27,164 bases of DNA from Chalciporus piperatus (GCA_038093975.1 JBBPTG010000301.1:1-27164); one strand, 5' to 3'. Shown: positions 1 through 11,694, counted from the stretch's first letter. The notes: generated by a model not told the origin, from the letters alone. A program made the numbers and translations.

Positions 1-1512
1 TTATCTGACCGTAGAACAAAGTGGGCGTCGCGAAAACCCGCCGCGACCACAGCCAGAAGCGCGAGCTCGATCGCGACCATCTCGGCCCAGCCGATGTCGC
101 GGCCGTCGCCCTTCCAGTCTGGAACAAGACGCCAAGCGAGTACGCGGTCGCCAAACACGAAACCAATACCCCAAGACGAGGAAGCGTCAACGAATATTGG
201 GGAAGGGTGATGGAGCGGCCACAGGAAGGAAGGGAAAACTGTTCATGCCACCAGAGGATGTCGTCCAAGACGGCTTTCGGGATACGACGACGGGAGAAGG
301 GGGAAGAGTTCGTGAAGGAGGAGGCGAAGCGGTAGAGAGCCGGAAGGTGTGATCGAGCGCCGACGATAACCACGGCACAATGATTGAGCGTGCCTATCAA
401 AACCTCACAATCATGATGGCAGACAGTGGACTCGCTGGACCAAGAGGCAAGACGCGCCATGTACTTCAGGCGCTTACCGTCGGGCAGAGAGACGCGCTTG
501 AGATCGAGGTCCCAGAGGAAACCGAGATAAGGAAAACACGGGGCGAAGTCGATGAACTTCTTGGCTGCCCAGGGCCAGCCAAGATCTTCAGCGACCTGCC
601 AGATGAGCGAGGCGTCATAAGGGAACTGTGAGGACACAGACCAGGCAGTCGAAGAGGGTCAGAGGACACGTGAGGAAAGGAAGGGCGAGAAAAACCAACC
701 ACAGGTAGACCATCAACAAAGCGAGTAGGGTAGCGCAGAAAAACGAAGTCGTCGGCCCAATTGATGAGATCCTGGATGGATTTGAAGCGGTAAATGCACA
801 CGATACCATCCGCGCAATGACCAAAAATGCCGGAGGAGCTGCAGCATCCGAAACAGCAACAGTGGTCGATGTAAATCTTACCGTCCCACAGAATGCACAC
901 ATGCAAACGGTCGGCGGGAGCCACCGGCATGCGACGATGGGCAGCGTCGACATCAAAAACGGCGGCTTGAGCGCCAGCGGGCGCCCGAGCGACGAGGAGG
1001 AAGCAGTCAGAGAATGAACCCCAATCGCAGTGGAAAGAAGATGAATCGATCTCGGAGTTGATAGAATGAATGAGAGGATGATCACGAGGGAAAGAGTGGT
1101 CCTGAATCAGGCGGGGCTTGCCGGTAAGAGAGTGAAAAACGACGCCGAGAGGGGAAGTGCGAAAGGGACCGAATAAGGATTCGAATGAGGCCGGATCGAA
1201 AGGAGAAGAGTAGCGACCGGCTTCGAGTTCCTTCTCGATCTGGGCAGAAATAAAGGCTGAATTATCTATGGCAGACTTGTGATTGGGAGGCGTAAAGGAG
1301 GAAGAAATGACAGAGGAGACTCCAAGGGGAAAACCGAAACGAAGACCGTCGGGGATGTCAGAAAAACGTGACCAAACCGTGTCCCCACAGGCACGGAGCA
1401 TCTCTTCCCATTTATCCGGGATGAGAGGGGTCACGATCGGGAACACATCAGCCGGAAGGGTGCGACTGGGCGTTGTGATCGCCCGCACCGCACACGGAGC
1501 AGAGGTGAGCAT
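1..1512 (-). CDS. reverse transcriptase-RNase H polyprotein (pol), partial
   Basis: The RT frame is open upstream to 2043 and has an internal ATG at 1512 that overlaps the gag C-terminus. RT motif A (FDVDAAHRRMP) lies near 927-958 and motif C reads WADDF near 743-762, keeping the two catalytic aspartates in a divergent context. A 74-nt GT..AG intron at 699-626 joins the fingers/palm region to FPYDASLIW and GFLWDLDLKR, a join that fits related elements. Downstream, near 205, the frame slips by one base in a C-rich run. The next frame gives an RNase H-like start (FVDASSSWGIGF, then WAEMVAIELAL and LRSD) that runs off position 1. The polymerase and RNase H calls come from motifs; whether this copy is active is unknown. 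Confidence 0.65.
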
Positions 1513-3497
1513 GCTTGCACTCGACTGAGGAGGAGGCGCAGCCGCGAAGGCCGTTCCAGCTGTAGCAGTAAGAGCGGCCTTGGGTGTCGAGCCAGACACC
1601 CTTGGGGCTACGAGAGACCCAGCCGTTGGACGAGGCTGGGCACTCCTTGGTAAGGTGGGCACCAAGGCAGACGAAGCACTTCCCGTGCCTGTCGGCGGAG
1701 TAGGGGAAGGAAGGGCGTGGTGCTGCACGAAATCCGCTCGAAGAGGCTGAGGGGGCAGAGGAGGAGGAGCGCAGGGACGAGCTGCTTGAGACGCTTGGAA
1801 GGCTGGTCGAGCCGCTGAGGCTGGATGATGCGCCGCCAGAGGTGTAGGAGTTCCGAAAGGAACTGCGCGATTCGCGCGACTCGAGAAGTAGAAGGCGAGC
1901 CTCGAGGGAAGAATCCTTCTTCTCCTTGAGCTGCGAAGCGCAGAAGTTCCAGAGTTCCATATGGAAGTCGCCAGGGTTGAACACACCGGAATTCTGATGG
2001 TACATCTTGCGTAACTGGATGCAGTAGGTGCGCCAGATGTCAAATTTGCTGGTGAAGTTGTGCGAGGAAGTTACGAGCGCAAAGTGCTTATGGAACGCGT
2101 CCGCGATGGCCCCAGCATTAGGATTTGGCAGGTGAGCACGGATCAGGCGGGGGAAGATCGCCGCTGCCTCACGATACGCGTCCGTGGACATAAGAAACTC
2201 ATCCTCTTCCTTCACCGCTCGCGGCTCGCTAGTGAAGTGCAGGAGAGCGCGAGAGGAGGCGGTAGCGAGGCAATGAATGGGAATATGTGATGTCCACCCC
2301 TCCCGAAGCAGCCTCACGACATGGGGATGATCGATGAGGTCGTCGGGCGAGATGAGGCGAGAGAACCCAGAAGAAGGAGGGGCAGAGAGGGGAGGTGCCC
2401 GCGAGCGCGAAACGAGACCCAACAGTTGGGCAGGGTCCGAAATAAAGTCACGAGGAGAGGATACTAGAAGATAAGAGAAGTAAGCACAAGTAGGGCGTGC
2501 AGGAAAGTGCCAAGAAGCGGCAGGGAGGAGAGGCATATGGCAGATGCTCACAAGAAGGTAAGAACCCTGAAGGAGAGGGTGGTAAAAGCCCAGAGGCGAG
2601 CCCAGGCAGGCCAAGGAGGGATAAGACAGCGGACTGAAGATCCTCGCGCGAAATAGCACGAGGAGAGGAAGATGCAAGGGGGGAGGAGAATGAGGCATTA
2701 AGAGGAGCAGAGGCCCCAGGAGTCGAAGGTGCAAATAAAGTATGCGAAACTGACTGCGATCCGGGAGTCGCAGGAGTATATGCAGTGTTGAACGAGGATG
2801 GAACACCCGGAGTTGTTGGAGCGAATAGCGTGCTCATCGAGGAAGATGAACCAGGAGTTGCAGGTGCAACCGTGATGGTGGGGGGTGAGAACGCCCGTGC
2901 TTTACCTTTGTCGGCGGCGGTTGACTTCTTGGGAGAGCCCGCCGTCTTCCTTGGCGAAGCGGCTGGCGGTGCGGGAGAGATCTGCGAGTTGACTAACGTA
3001 GCAGAGGAAGTTGAAGAGGCGAGGAGGCTTGCAGCGGCGGCGAGCTTCTGGTCGGCAAGCTTCTGGTCGGCAAGCTTCTGGTCGGTGAGTCTCTGGTCGG
3101 CGAGTTTCTGTTCGGCGAGTTTCTGGTCGGCGAGTTTCTGGTTGACCTTGGCCACAGAGCGAGTTTCGCGGCTCCCGTTTGGGGAAACAGGAGCGGAGGC
3201 CTGGCGAGACCGCTTTGCGGGGGGAGGAACGGTCGGAGCCACAGAAGAGCCACCAACTACAGGAGGTGAGGGCTGTCTAACACGGCGAGAGCCTACCTGG
3301 GGAGACTGGAGAAGAGAGCTCCCAGACTCCAACAGAAGCGCTTCCATGTTAGAAGAATCAAAAACTTCGCCGGTGATGTCGTCGTCAAGAACACCGAATT
3401 CGGCGTCGTCGAAATTGGGGGTCAACCTCGCGCCCGCCGGGGCGGGAGCGCGATTAGGACGATGTGGGGGAGTGCGGGCGATGGAGGAAGAAGGCAT
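1448..3497 (-). CDS. gag-like protein of the retroelement, with Cys/His clusters
   Basis: The start ATG is at 3497. The N-terminal half is rich in Ser, Pro and Ala and carries seven tandem KLADQ-type repeats. The reading frame would stop at 2448, but a GTGAGC..CTTCTAG intron at 2551-2464 (88 nt) joins it, phase 1, to the next open frame, which runs to a stop at 1448. That second part has a helical gag-like stretch (motifs such as FDIWRTYCIQLRKMY), a serine-rich linker, then a C-x2-C-x3-H-x4-C cluster followed by a second Cys/His cluster ending CSVCGAGDHNAQSH. These probably bind nucleic acid. The stop falls just before the RT domain, which continues in the +1 frame. The intron is inferred from frame and splice-site agreement only. 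Confidence 0.6.
3042..3146 (-). repeat. 15-bp tandem repeat, seven copies, encoding KLADQ-type pentapeptides
   Basis: Seven contiguous 15-bp units occur, with plus-strand consensus gagtttctggtcggc. On the minus strand, inside the gag-like frame, they encode pentapeptides such as KLADQ, KLAEQ and RLTDQ. The unit length is a multiple of three, so copy-number change keeps the frame. The charged heptad-like pattern could extend a coiled coil. Confidence 0.9.
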
Positions 3498-3784
3498 GGA
3501 AATGGCGGGATGAGAAAAACGCGAGATAGAGCGTGGAGTATGGAGAGTATGATAGAGAGATAGTGGAGAAGGTGAATCAACAGAGATCTAGATATATGGG
3601 AATCGGAGTGATCCGAAGCCCGACATTTGCACGAGTCTCGGCTCTGTCCGAGCTCGTGCCTCGCCCTCAGAGCCTCATGCTTACGCAATCTGGACTGCAT
3701 TCCGCAAATGCCAAGGTCAGCCGGAGGCACAATAAGAGCAAGACCACATCAATACTAAATAGTAGTAGTACCCTCCAACTCACA

Positions 3785-5085
3785 ATGATTCACGAGGAGC
3801 AAAAGCTCTCTGAAGAATCCGTTCAAGACAGCTTCCACAGCTTCCTCAAGTCCTCGCTGACCCATGCAAAGGTCGAGCGATTACTCGAGCCCGAGGTACT
3901 CGCGAGCGCCGAAGGAGATCTCATGATCACAGGTCAGTTCTAAATTCCGAAATTCAAAGTCGAGTCTATCTCACCTCCGGATCCACTCCAGGACCAGCGC
4001 TCTGTCTCTATTTTGCCGCTCTGCGCTGCACCACCGTCCCACCCTCTGTACCACTCCCCCATAGCTCCAAGTCCGGCTCACCCCGTGAACTCACGGAAGC
4101 AAATTGCCCTCCAGCTTTCATCGGTTTCCTTCGCATCTGGGCATCCACAGTATCCAAGATCCAAGGCTTGGATCCAGCACACCAGCATGACCTCGCCCGT
4201 ATCATCTGCAGTCTTCCGCCACTCAGTGAACCAGCGAACCCGGCTGTCCCTGGGATCGCAGCGGATCTCCGTGCAGTAGCTATCGAGATATCGCAGCGAC
4301 GCTCCTTCCAAGACCGCTACGCATCCGATCTCCAAGCTGCGCTCGACGCAGGCTCCAGTGGCTCCACTCTCAAGGTTAAAGCCTCTTTTGTTCCTCCGCC
4401 TGTATACGACGGCCCACCCAGCTCGGATGCCAAATATGGGGGTAAATACTCCCCGCCTGCTTCACCGGCATCCGTGTTTCCTCCCAGAACGCCGTCTCCG
4501 ACGCTATTCCCGCACAACTCCCCTGCACTCGAGAAAATCCGCCAGGTCCTTTATGCAGCACTCGGGGACGTCCTTGCTGGAAATAGTACACTCGGTCGCC
4601 TCCTCAAACGGGACCCTCCCCGTGCCTACTTCGCATCTGTCTCTATGGCTATCCTCGAGGTCGGTACAAGGGCCGTAGAGCCGGATGGTACCATTGATGC
4701 AGGAGCTGGGATGCGAGTAACACTGAACGAGTGCCCAGAAGCGCTGAAGCCGTTGATGCTGGAACTTGGAAATGTCGGGAAACAAGCAAAGGCATTCAGG
4801 GATGAAGATACGGAGGCAGCTATTGAAGCAGCACAGAGAGGAGAAGAACCATCCATCCCACGACTGGAGCGGCTTAGAAGAATGCTACAGGAGGGCGTGG
4901 GTTATGATCGAGAGCATAACGATGGTTCCGGAGATTCACGTGTCCGGAGGGAGAGCCTTGAGGGGAGAACAGTCGCATTCTCTAATCGGATCAACACACT
5001 TGCGTTGAACATATCCAAGATCAAGACCTTTCGCGAAAGACAGAGTGAAGTGTTTGAAATCCTCTCGGCGGTTTGTGGAAGCTGA
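3785..5085 (+). CDS. uncharacterised 413-residue protein, two exons
   Basis: Exon 1 is 3785-3932 and exon 2 is 3992-5085. The 59-nt intron (GTCAGT..CCAG) restores one frame of 414 codons including the stop. I do not recognise the family. The N-terminal 50 residues are acidic and helical (SEESVQDSFHSFLKSSL). Residues of about 110-150 contain DPAHQHDLARIICSLPPLSE. A Pro/Ser-rich linker follows near residues 175-220, then a helical C-terminal half with ALEKIRQVLYAALGDVLAG and TLALNISKIKTFRERQSEV. No signal peptide, membrane segment or catalytic signature is visible. An ATG with an A at -3 is the first in frame. The gene lies just downstream of the retroelement, in the opposite orientation. Coding support is frame continuity and codon use only. 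Confidence 0.75.
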
Positions 5086-5931
5086 ATGGGGAGGCGATAT
5101 CAAAATGACCAGAAGCAGTATGACCACTTTGAATTCGTCCGAACAATCTGTATCGATATAACCTTCTCGCTGCCTTGCTTTGTTTCTGTAGCGTACGAGA
5201 GTTCGCTAGTACTTATTGATTATCCCCGCTATTGCTGAATGAATCGACTCACCTGTTCTCACTTACCTTGCAGGCTAACAGTAGAGCGGGTGTGTCAACA
5301 AAGCGGATGCCCCTGAGTTGGGCGACGTCGACGAGCTACAAAATGACAAGTACAAGCGTTATGACCAATACAGAGCCGGGAAACGGTACGGAAATATTGA
5401 GTGAATACAATTCCAACTGGTAAGACATTAATCTGGGTATGCACTCGTCAAACTCACTGGCGGTTCCGATTGAAAGACCTTACCCGATGCTATGAATGAA
5501 ACATGCAAAGTGCCAAGACGCCAAGCCGTGTAAGCCGGGAGTGCTCTGGAGTGCAGAAGAAGTCGATCAAGTTTGTCTGCCCTTCTGACTCGCAAACACC
5601 ATCGTTCTTACTGATGCTTCCTCAGGGGCTGAGATCGCCAACAATGTTTCAAGGAAAACGGTGTTGTCTTGAATGTTTGAACATTAACGCCCATTGATAC
5701 TCGTTGTTTCGGTTCGCCGCAGATTAACAACGTTGATGCCCCTTGAGCGTATCATGTGCGAGGAACAATTGGACCGGTCCCAGACGGATTTTCATACCCG
5801 ACATCGGGCAGAGTGCGGTGGAACTTTGGGCGCCGGCATGTCAACGTCGTGAAGGCCACTTTGTTCGCGCAACTTCCATTCAAACGTTCATTTATGTTGG
5901 TCACACGCACCGGAGATGCACCACGCTGGTG
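5086..5931 (+). other. gap between genes with isolated exon-like fragments
   Basis: No complete gene could be assembled in these 846 bases. Several short plus-strand stretches look coding: one at about 5306-5402 reading ADAPELGDVDELQNDKYKRY, one at about 5511-5570 with VLWSAEEVDQ, and one after a possible acceptor near 5625 with AEIANNVSRKTVLS. I could not join them into a single frame with a start and stop. They may be a decayed gene, untranslated exons or chance. Part of the region must hold the 3' ends of the two flanking genes, which converge here. Confidence 0.4.
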
Positions 5932-7038
5932 TCACTCGTATCCGCCCCAAGGGAACAACACAGGGACGGTCCTTTTGTTGACAAAGACAGTTTCAGGTGA
6001 AGAAAAGCGGGGAAAAAGCGGAAAACAATGCCCACTGTTTGTATTCCTTCCACTTGGGATCATCCCCAAATTTCTTGTTGCCCGCGCGCTCGAGCGGAGG
6101 TACGCCAGATGCCTGTCAACAATATAAAGGGGTCCATATATGCGCGCATACATCCTCTGAATGGGAAGAAAACGTACGTATCGAATGAGGAGGTATGTCC
6201 CAATGGGACTCGCTGTGCTCACTAGCACAGCCTGCCACGATAACGCTCCAGAAAGCACGGCAAGGCTCCACATACCCGTCCAAATCCCAACTTCGCTGAC
6301 ATAACTGGGAGTTGATGTGTATGAGGCGGCGCATATATCCAGGGCTGGGAGTCTGAACACGTGGAAGAACTTACTTCGGATGACGACTCCAGGCCCAGAG
6401 CCCCGTGGTGATAAACTTTTCATCGTGTTTCTTGGCATCGCGTGCACGACGCCAGGCAGATTTCTGCCTGTCGGCTATCACTTCGAGCGCGAAAGACGCC
6501 ACTACAAATGCCAACGCCGCGAAATCGCGCCCGCGGAGTGGAGGGTGTGACGAAGGAGGCACCAGATTCGACTATATGCGAAGAAAAATCAGTGTTTCAG
6601 ACGGGGTGTTGAGAGACTCGGAGCGCAAGACAAACAAGGTACACTGGTAGACCAACCACGAAGATCCATGTTGCCTGAGCGATCCAAGCGGCCGTGGACT
6701 TGGCCTTATCACGCTTGATCTCTGCGAAACGCGAGTCTCCGCCAGACTTGATAGCGCGTTGGGCGAGGAACGTACCCAGACGGCCCGTCCAGGCGGCGAG
6801 CGCAGCGGTGAGCAACAGCTGACGCGGTGCGAGGCTAAGAACAGGGTGTTGGATGTCCCCGAAGACGAGAACGAAGGAAGGGGTAATAAACGGATATGAG
6901 GGTGGTGGTCAGAAATCCTGCTGCACCGGAGAGGTCGTAAAACCTGTCCTCTGAGCGGGGAACGAAGATCGCCGCTAGGCCAAGCTGAACGGCGAACGAG
7001 GTTAAAGCTATTGGGATCAGACGCGAAAATAAGGACAT
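5932..7038 (-). CDS. DUF1295 (steroid 5-alpha-reductase-like) membrane protein, six exons
   Basis: Exons read leftwards: 7038-6892, 6818-6636, 6571-6375, 6304-6178, 6112-6036 and 5971-5932, giving 256 residues. The protein is hydrophobic with several membrane helices. It carries the family's conserved features: GGDSRF, a helix followed by DRQKSAWRRA, then HDEKFITTGLWAWSRHPNY, GEVG-type context (SEVGIWTGMW), and PPLERAGNKKFGDDPKWKEY with a VPVLFPW tail. This superfamily includes steroid and enoyl reductases and isoprenylcysteine methyltransferases, so an ER-membrane, NAD(P)H-linked reductase role is possible but unproven. Introns 2-5 are confident. Intron 1 (6891-6819) keeps frame but removes a conserved-looking YYP stretch that is coded within it. 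The gene is divergent from the F-box fusion gene. Confidence 0.85.
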
Positions 7039-7276
7039 GTTTGGTGCTTGTGGGCGCTGTCAAAATGGGATCAGCTGAAGGAGAAGTAGTACTTGGTTAG
7101 GAACCACATGCATCAAGTCAGTCTGTATTTCGCACACGTCCTTCACCGAGCCATCCCAACCCCATAATCCACACCAAAATTGCTGACTGCTGACTAGATA
7201 TGCGGGATCTGTGGTCAGAACAGAATTCAAGGTGCTGCCATGTACAAGCCATGTTCATCTGCAGAGCGATGCCGTT
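7039..7276. promoter_or_regulatory. shared divergent promoter region (238 bp)
   Basis: This short spacer separates the start codons of the minus-strand DUF1295 gene and the plus-strand F-box fusion gene, so both promoters must lie here unless the fusion gene starts at the later ATG (7382). I see no clear TATA box or named operator. The location is the only evidence. Confidence 0.4.
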
Positions 7277-10200
7277 ATGCAAGCGCCAAAACTATGCCGG
7301 ATCAAGGAGGCCTCACTGGGCGGCCCTCACCACAATGGCCGAGGCGCTGTAATACAGCATCCAACCAAACCCTCATCAGATATGCGCGATTCAGCGCATG
7401 TGTACGCAAAACATCTGCTATCAGGTCGGGGGTATCCATTGTGGACCCCTGAACCCAGCATCCAGCTCCTACTCTACCGGCCGGATGGTCTCAGGATTGG
7501 TGACGTCGGCGTTGTTAACCCTGTTAATGGAAGCTTCGATGTTTTCTTCAATATATGTCTTCCTCGAAACCATCCTTTCCATCGCGCTACCGGTGTCCCC
7601 GACAACTTCACTCATGTTACACCACTCGACATAGACTTTGCAACACATCCCACTGCAGAGAATGCTGGCTGCATCGTTTCCACCCCGTCTATTACTCAGG
7701 ATGAAACCCCGAGGACTGATGAGGTATCTTCTAGGTACGCCGATTTGAATTTGCCGATGAAGAGATGTGCTCTACTGACTGGACATCGTCAAGGGACGTA
7801 CCAAGTACTTTGAACTACGAGTTCAGGCTTCCCTCCACAGAAGGCGCACTTCTGATCCTCCCTCAAGGCGCGGAGAGTCACGAGCTTCGTAACCTAGACG
7901 TCTTCGAACACGTCGCGGCTCGTAACGGGATCGAGTGGTACGACTTTGCTAAGCGACGTCGTGGTCGAATGATTCGCGACGACGCACTCTATTTAATCAC
8001 TGGATTTCATAAAGCCTCCTCATGGTCTCTCGCCTCTTTTCAGAACACCAAAGGTCCGGGAGAATTCTCCGCTCGATTCAGGGCAACTCAGGTTGGGCCA
8101 GCTAATGTCGCAGCGACATACACGCGGCAGACTACCCGGTCATTGGATTGGCGCGTAGGGCCTGCCGACGGCGGTCATGGTCTCCAAAACCAAGCGGTAT
8201 TCGTACGCGGGTTCAAAATCGCCATAAGACAAGGCATTTTAAGGAAGCGTATCACGGTTGATGTGGATGTTCCGACCGTTCGGCCACAACCTTCAAAATT
8301 CTCCCGTGCAGTTGATCATCGCTCTTCACTTGCAAAGGTCGGCAGAGCGAAAATCAGCGGTGCTCGGTCAACGGACGCCGAAATGCAAGCCGCCAAGTTT
8401 GCAGTTGATCTCGCCAGCCCAACGAGAAGTACCCAGCCAAGTTCTGGAGCATCTGGCGACTCAGACTTCAACGTAGCGCATGACAATGTAAGTTCTTGTT
8501 TCCTCCAGTGCTTGAGCTGTGAATACCAATCAAAGGCTAGTTGCTTCAGGTTCACCCGTCTGATGTTATCAACCGTTACTTATTGAATAAGGTGTGTACG
8601 ACGTTGAATTCCTCCACAAATGTTCACTGGCTATAACTCTGCTGAATCAGGAGCCCTCTGCACCTATCGCCATCACACATGATAGTATTTGGGTCTCAAT
8701 GTTTGAAAAGGTGTGTCATCAGTCTTCGAGGTCGTTTCAAACTGAGTGATGTCACCCACTGGCAGGCGCTTGTAAAATTTGAAGATTTCAGGCAAGATAG
8801 CAAACTGGAGACCATTCTTTCCGCGAATTTTCGGTTGGTTTCCCAGGACGGTAAGTTTTTCCTGTGTTGTCCTTGCAACAACTCATATCCCTCAGATGCT
8901 GTGTTCCTGCAGAACATTGGGCGAGCCTTTTCCCTATGGACAACTCAGAACAGTCCAAACATCCAAGACTCTGGACCGGGAGGCATAGGCGCGCATCTCG
9001 AGGTCCATAATGAATACTATCAGGATGTCTCAAATCTGAACCAGTCATCGACCCACGATGAGCCAGCAGAGGACATGACCTCGATAGAAGCATCAGCTGC
9101 GGACAGCACAGAACCCCCTGGCCCACCGCTGACTTCATTGGAGCATCACAATGCCAAGCCGGTTTGCACACCCTCTAGTGCGCTCCGTCAAATCTCCAGT
9201 TTCTGTCGCTTACCCACCAGCGTACTTGAGCAAGTCGTCCTCGTGCTAAACGAGGATCATATGCACCCAAGCCAAATTTTACCTCTACTCCTCACTTGCA
9301 AAGAGGTCTACCTCTCTCTCAGTTTCACGACAAACAATCATCTCTATGCTCGGCTCTTTCTTCTTTACTTCGACTCGACTGCCGCTATCAGGCGGCACGG
9401 CGCGTCGTCATTGTATTCCCGGGTTCTCTCTACCCAATTACGAGTGAACTGGATTACTCTAAGAACCATCAACAGAGGTGATATATATGCAGATGGCATC
9501 CTTTCCAGTTTTTGGAACTGCTTCCGCATGATGACGGAGAACGATGGCAAGAACCGTTTCCACCTCGACGCCGCTGGCCTACCAGAATTTGTGGACAGGT
9601 TCGTATGCGAACGACTGTATGAGGATAGCGCATACGGGTGGCCTGCTGAAAACGAAATTAATTCTCTGGCCATGTGGCTGCTATGGTTCACAAGCACCCG
9701 AGGTAGCGTGATCCAATTCGTGTGTAACATTTCGACCTATCTGATTTCCTGGATTTTTTATCGCTCAGACCGTCTCACAACAGAGTCAACAGAAAAGCGT
9801 ATGGATTTGACACGACTCGTCTTACCGTACGTCCTCATGCCAGTTCGCGTGAGTATAAGGTTTCTTAGACGGTCAATTCCTAACCTCACAACTTTGAGAA
9901 TAGTATGCCAGCTACTACGCTTCTCCAACCTACTTCACGTTTCCCATCCCTATTCAGGCCTCGCACTCGTCCGTCGCCATCCATGGTCCTTATCCACCTG
10001 CGCGTAAGAGCTTCTCGAGGAAGATGATGTTTTATGCAGGTTCTGGGGTCGGCGTTCCACTTGCATCCCTTGCTGCCAAACTCGTCTACTTCTCCCGTCG
10101 AGATTTTGTTCCGGTAAATATTCCTCCACACCTACCCCTCACACGCGAACTTGCCATGTCACTTGGCATCACCACAGTGGGCCCTACCCAGGAGGATATC

Positions 10201-11435
10201 CGGGAGCTGAGTAACCATCGACCTGCCAAGCTTGTCCAACACACAGTATGGGATTGGACGAATGAAACTGAATTGGCCGAGCATTCTGTCAAGTATGTAC
10301 CCAGTGCGAGCTGGGACGATGATTGGAACCGCCTAGTCGACTGCAATTCCCCCTCCTTCCCGATCCCGGAGCGGCTGCATTATTCGCCTGGTCTGCTAAC
10401 TGGTCTTTGGCATGGGAGGATGCTAGTATGTCTTGGTGTTTCACTCCTAATCGTCATCATGAGAGTTTCTTCAGTGCCCCGATGGTGTCCTCTACGCAGA
10501 CGTCATGCTCACTTTGGAAAAGCCACCGATACTGAGCGAACAAACATTTGGGCTCACGGCCACTCCGGTTTATGTCCGCCTCCGAGAATACCACTGCATG
10601 GATGTCGATTCAAAGCAACCGATACCCACTGGCCAAGACGACACCAGCGGTTTCACCAATGCATGGTTTCCTAACCCGACGCGTTTCCAAAATGTGGAGG
10701 TATAGGATGTTATGGGTTTTACGTGTGTGACATTTGATGTTGAAATGATCTTTTTGACGCATAGGATGGCCTTCTTATCACGTCTGAGGAAGGAAGTTCC
10801 TGTGTCTATAATGAATACGTAGTCGGAGGGCCTGACCTTCACGACGAAAACAAGTGTCGACGATGTCAATATCACAGAATGTCGGAGTACGATTCCACGT
10901 ACCTTGATCTTGCGGGCGAGTTCTTGGCAGAGAACTCTGAAGATGATGCAATGGACGTGGACATCACTCACGATGAGACGAACAGTAAAGAGGCCAGCGA
11001 CCTGGTCGTTGAAAACAAGTGTAACGGCATTTTGGACATCGTCCTCATCGGCGAGGTGAGCAACTAATATTCATGGAAGAGGATTTGGCTATCTCAGCTC
11101 AGAAACACCGCCCTGGCAGACGGACGATCGCCATGGTCAGGCGTGGCAGCATTTCAAATATTATGGTCGTGTGCGCGAATGGGACGGACTTGTAGCCCTC
11201 GTCCGCGTTCCTGTAAGTGTACAAGTTTGAATCAGACGCACTCGTAAACCAACGGTTCCCCTCACTTCAGACCCTGCGATCGAGTTCGCTTGGTGTTTGG
11301 GTCTTTACTGGCTACGTCATTGGCGGCCAGAATTTCGTTGGAAACTGGCGCACCGTTGCCCATCCTGGTGATCCTGTGTTACTTGAATCTGCGTTTGTCA
11401 TGTCGAAATGCGATGACATGTGTGACCAGGTTTGA
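7277..11435 (+). CDS. fusion of an uncharacterised N-terminal domain and an F-box-like protein, 12 exons
   Basis: Exons: 7277-7734, 7794-8487, 8550-8591, 8651-8710, 8766-8850, 8896-9702, 9769-9848, 9904-10425, 10475-10699, 10765-11055, 11120-11212 and 11271-11435. They splice to 1174 codons without a break. Residues of about 36-446 form an Agaricomycete family of unknown function (HVYAKHLLSGRGYPLW, then IGDVGVV, EGALLILPQGA, ALYLITGFHKASSWSLASF, DVINRYLL, IAITHDSIWVSM). An acidic/Ser linker follows. From about residue 545 an F-box-like segment (LPTSVLEQVV..LLPLLLTCKEVY) begins a second mushroom family, ending with VYVRL, GETDDRHGQAW and GGQNFVGNWR blocks. F-box proteins usually recruit substrates to SCF ubiquitin ligases. 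The alternative is two genes, with the second starting near 9076. A later start at 7382 is also possible. The 45-nt intron 8851-8895 is frame-neutral if retained. Confidence 0.75.
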
Positions 11436-11694
11436 GTCGTGTAGTTGTGTATGTACATTTTTATTTGCATTGCCCCAGCTAAAGAGCAAAAGTGCGAGAT
11501 GTTTACCTACAGTGCGTACAGGGAGATGATGTATATGTACCATACAAACACCGGGAGGTGGTATCACAAAATGTCAAACGAAACATCGAGCGAAGAGTCA
11601 AGGAAACAACATATCACGGAAATCACAGAAACGATGAACATGGAACATGGATATGGATATGAAAACATACATCAACATCAATTCATCCCCAAAA

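Larger units (their letters stand above)
1..3497 (-). mobile_element. 5' portion of a gag/RT/RNase H retroelement, cut by the left window edge
   Basis: Reading leftwards from 3497, the minus strand encodes a Ser/Pro-rich gag-like region, Cys/His clusters, a divergent reverse transcriptase and an RNase H-like segment that runs off the window. The RT-RNase H order and the RT motifs match a retroelement family common in Agaricomycetes. I think it resembles tyrosine-recombinase (DIRS/Ngaro-like) elements, but the integrase or recombinase end lies outside the window, so the class is open. No terminal repeat is evident between 3498 and 3784. Two spliceosome-type introns (2551-2464 and 699-626) reconnect frames. 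Two further frame breaks remain, one between gag and RT near 1450-1510 and one near 205, so this copy may be decayed or may use recoding. Confidence 0.8.

Noticed and set aside
2785..3513. 242-codon plus-strand open frame with Ser/Trp-rich repeats
   Set aside because: It is the antisense shadow of the gag-like frame; the SFWSA pattern comes from the reverse complement of the KLADQ repeats.
5756..6127. 123-codon plus-strand open frame
   Set aside because: It lies largely opposite the last exons of the DUF1295 gene, whose family motifs and splice phases are clear; the plus frame has no recognisable motif.
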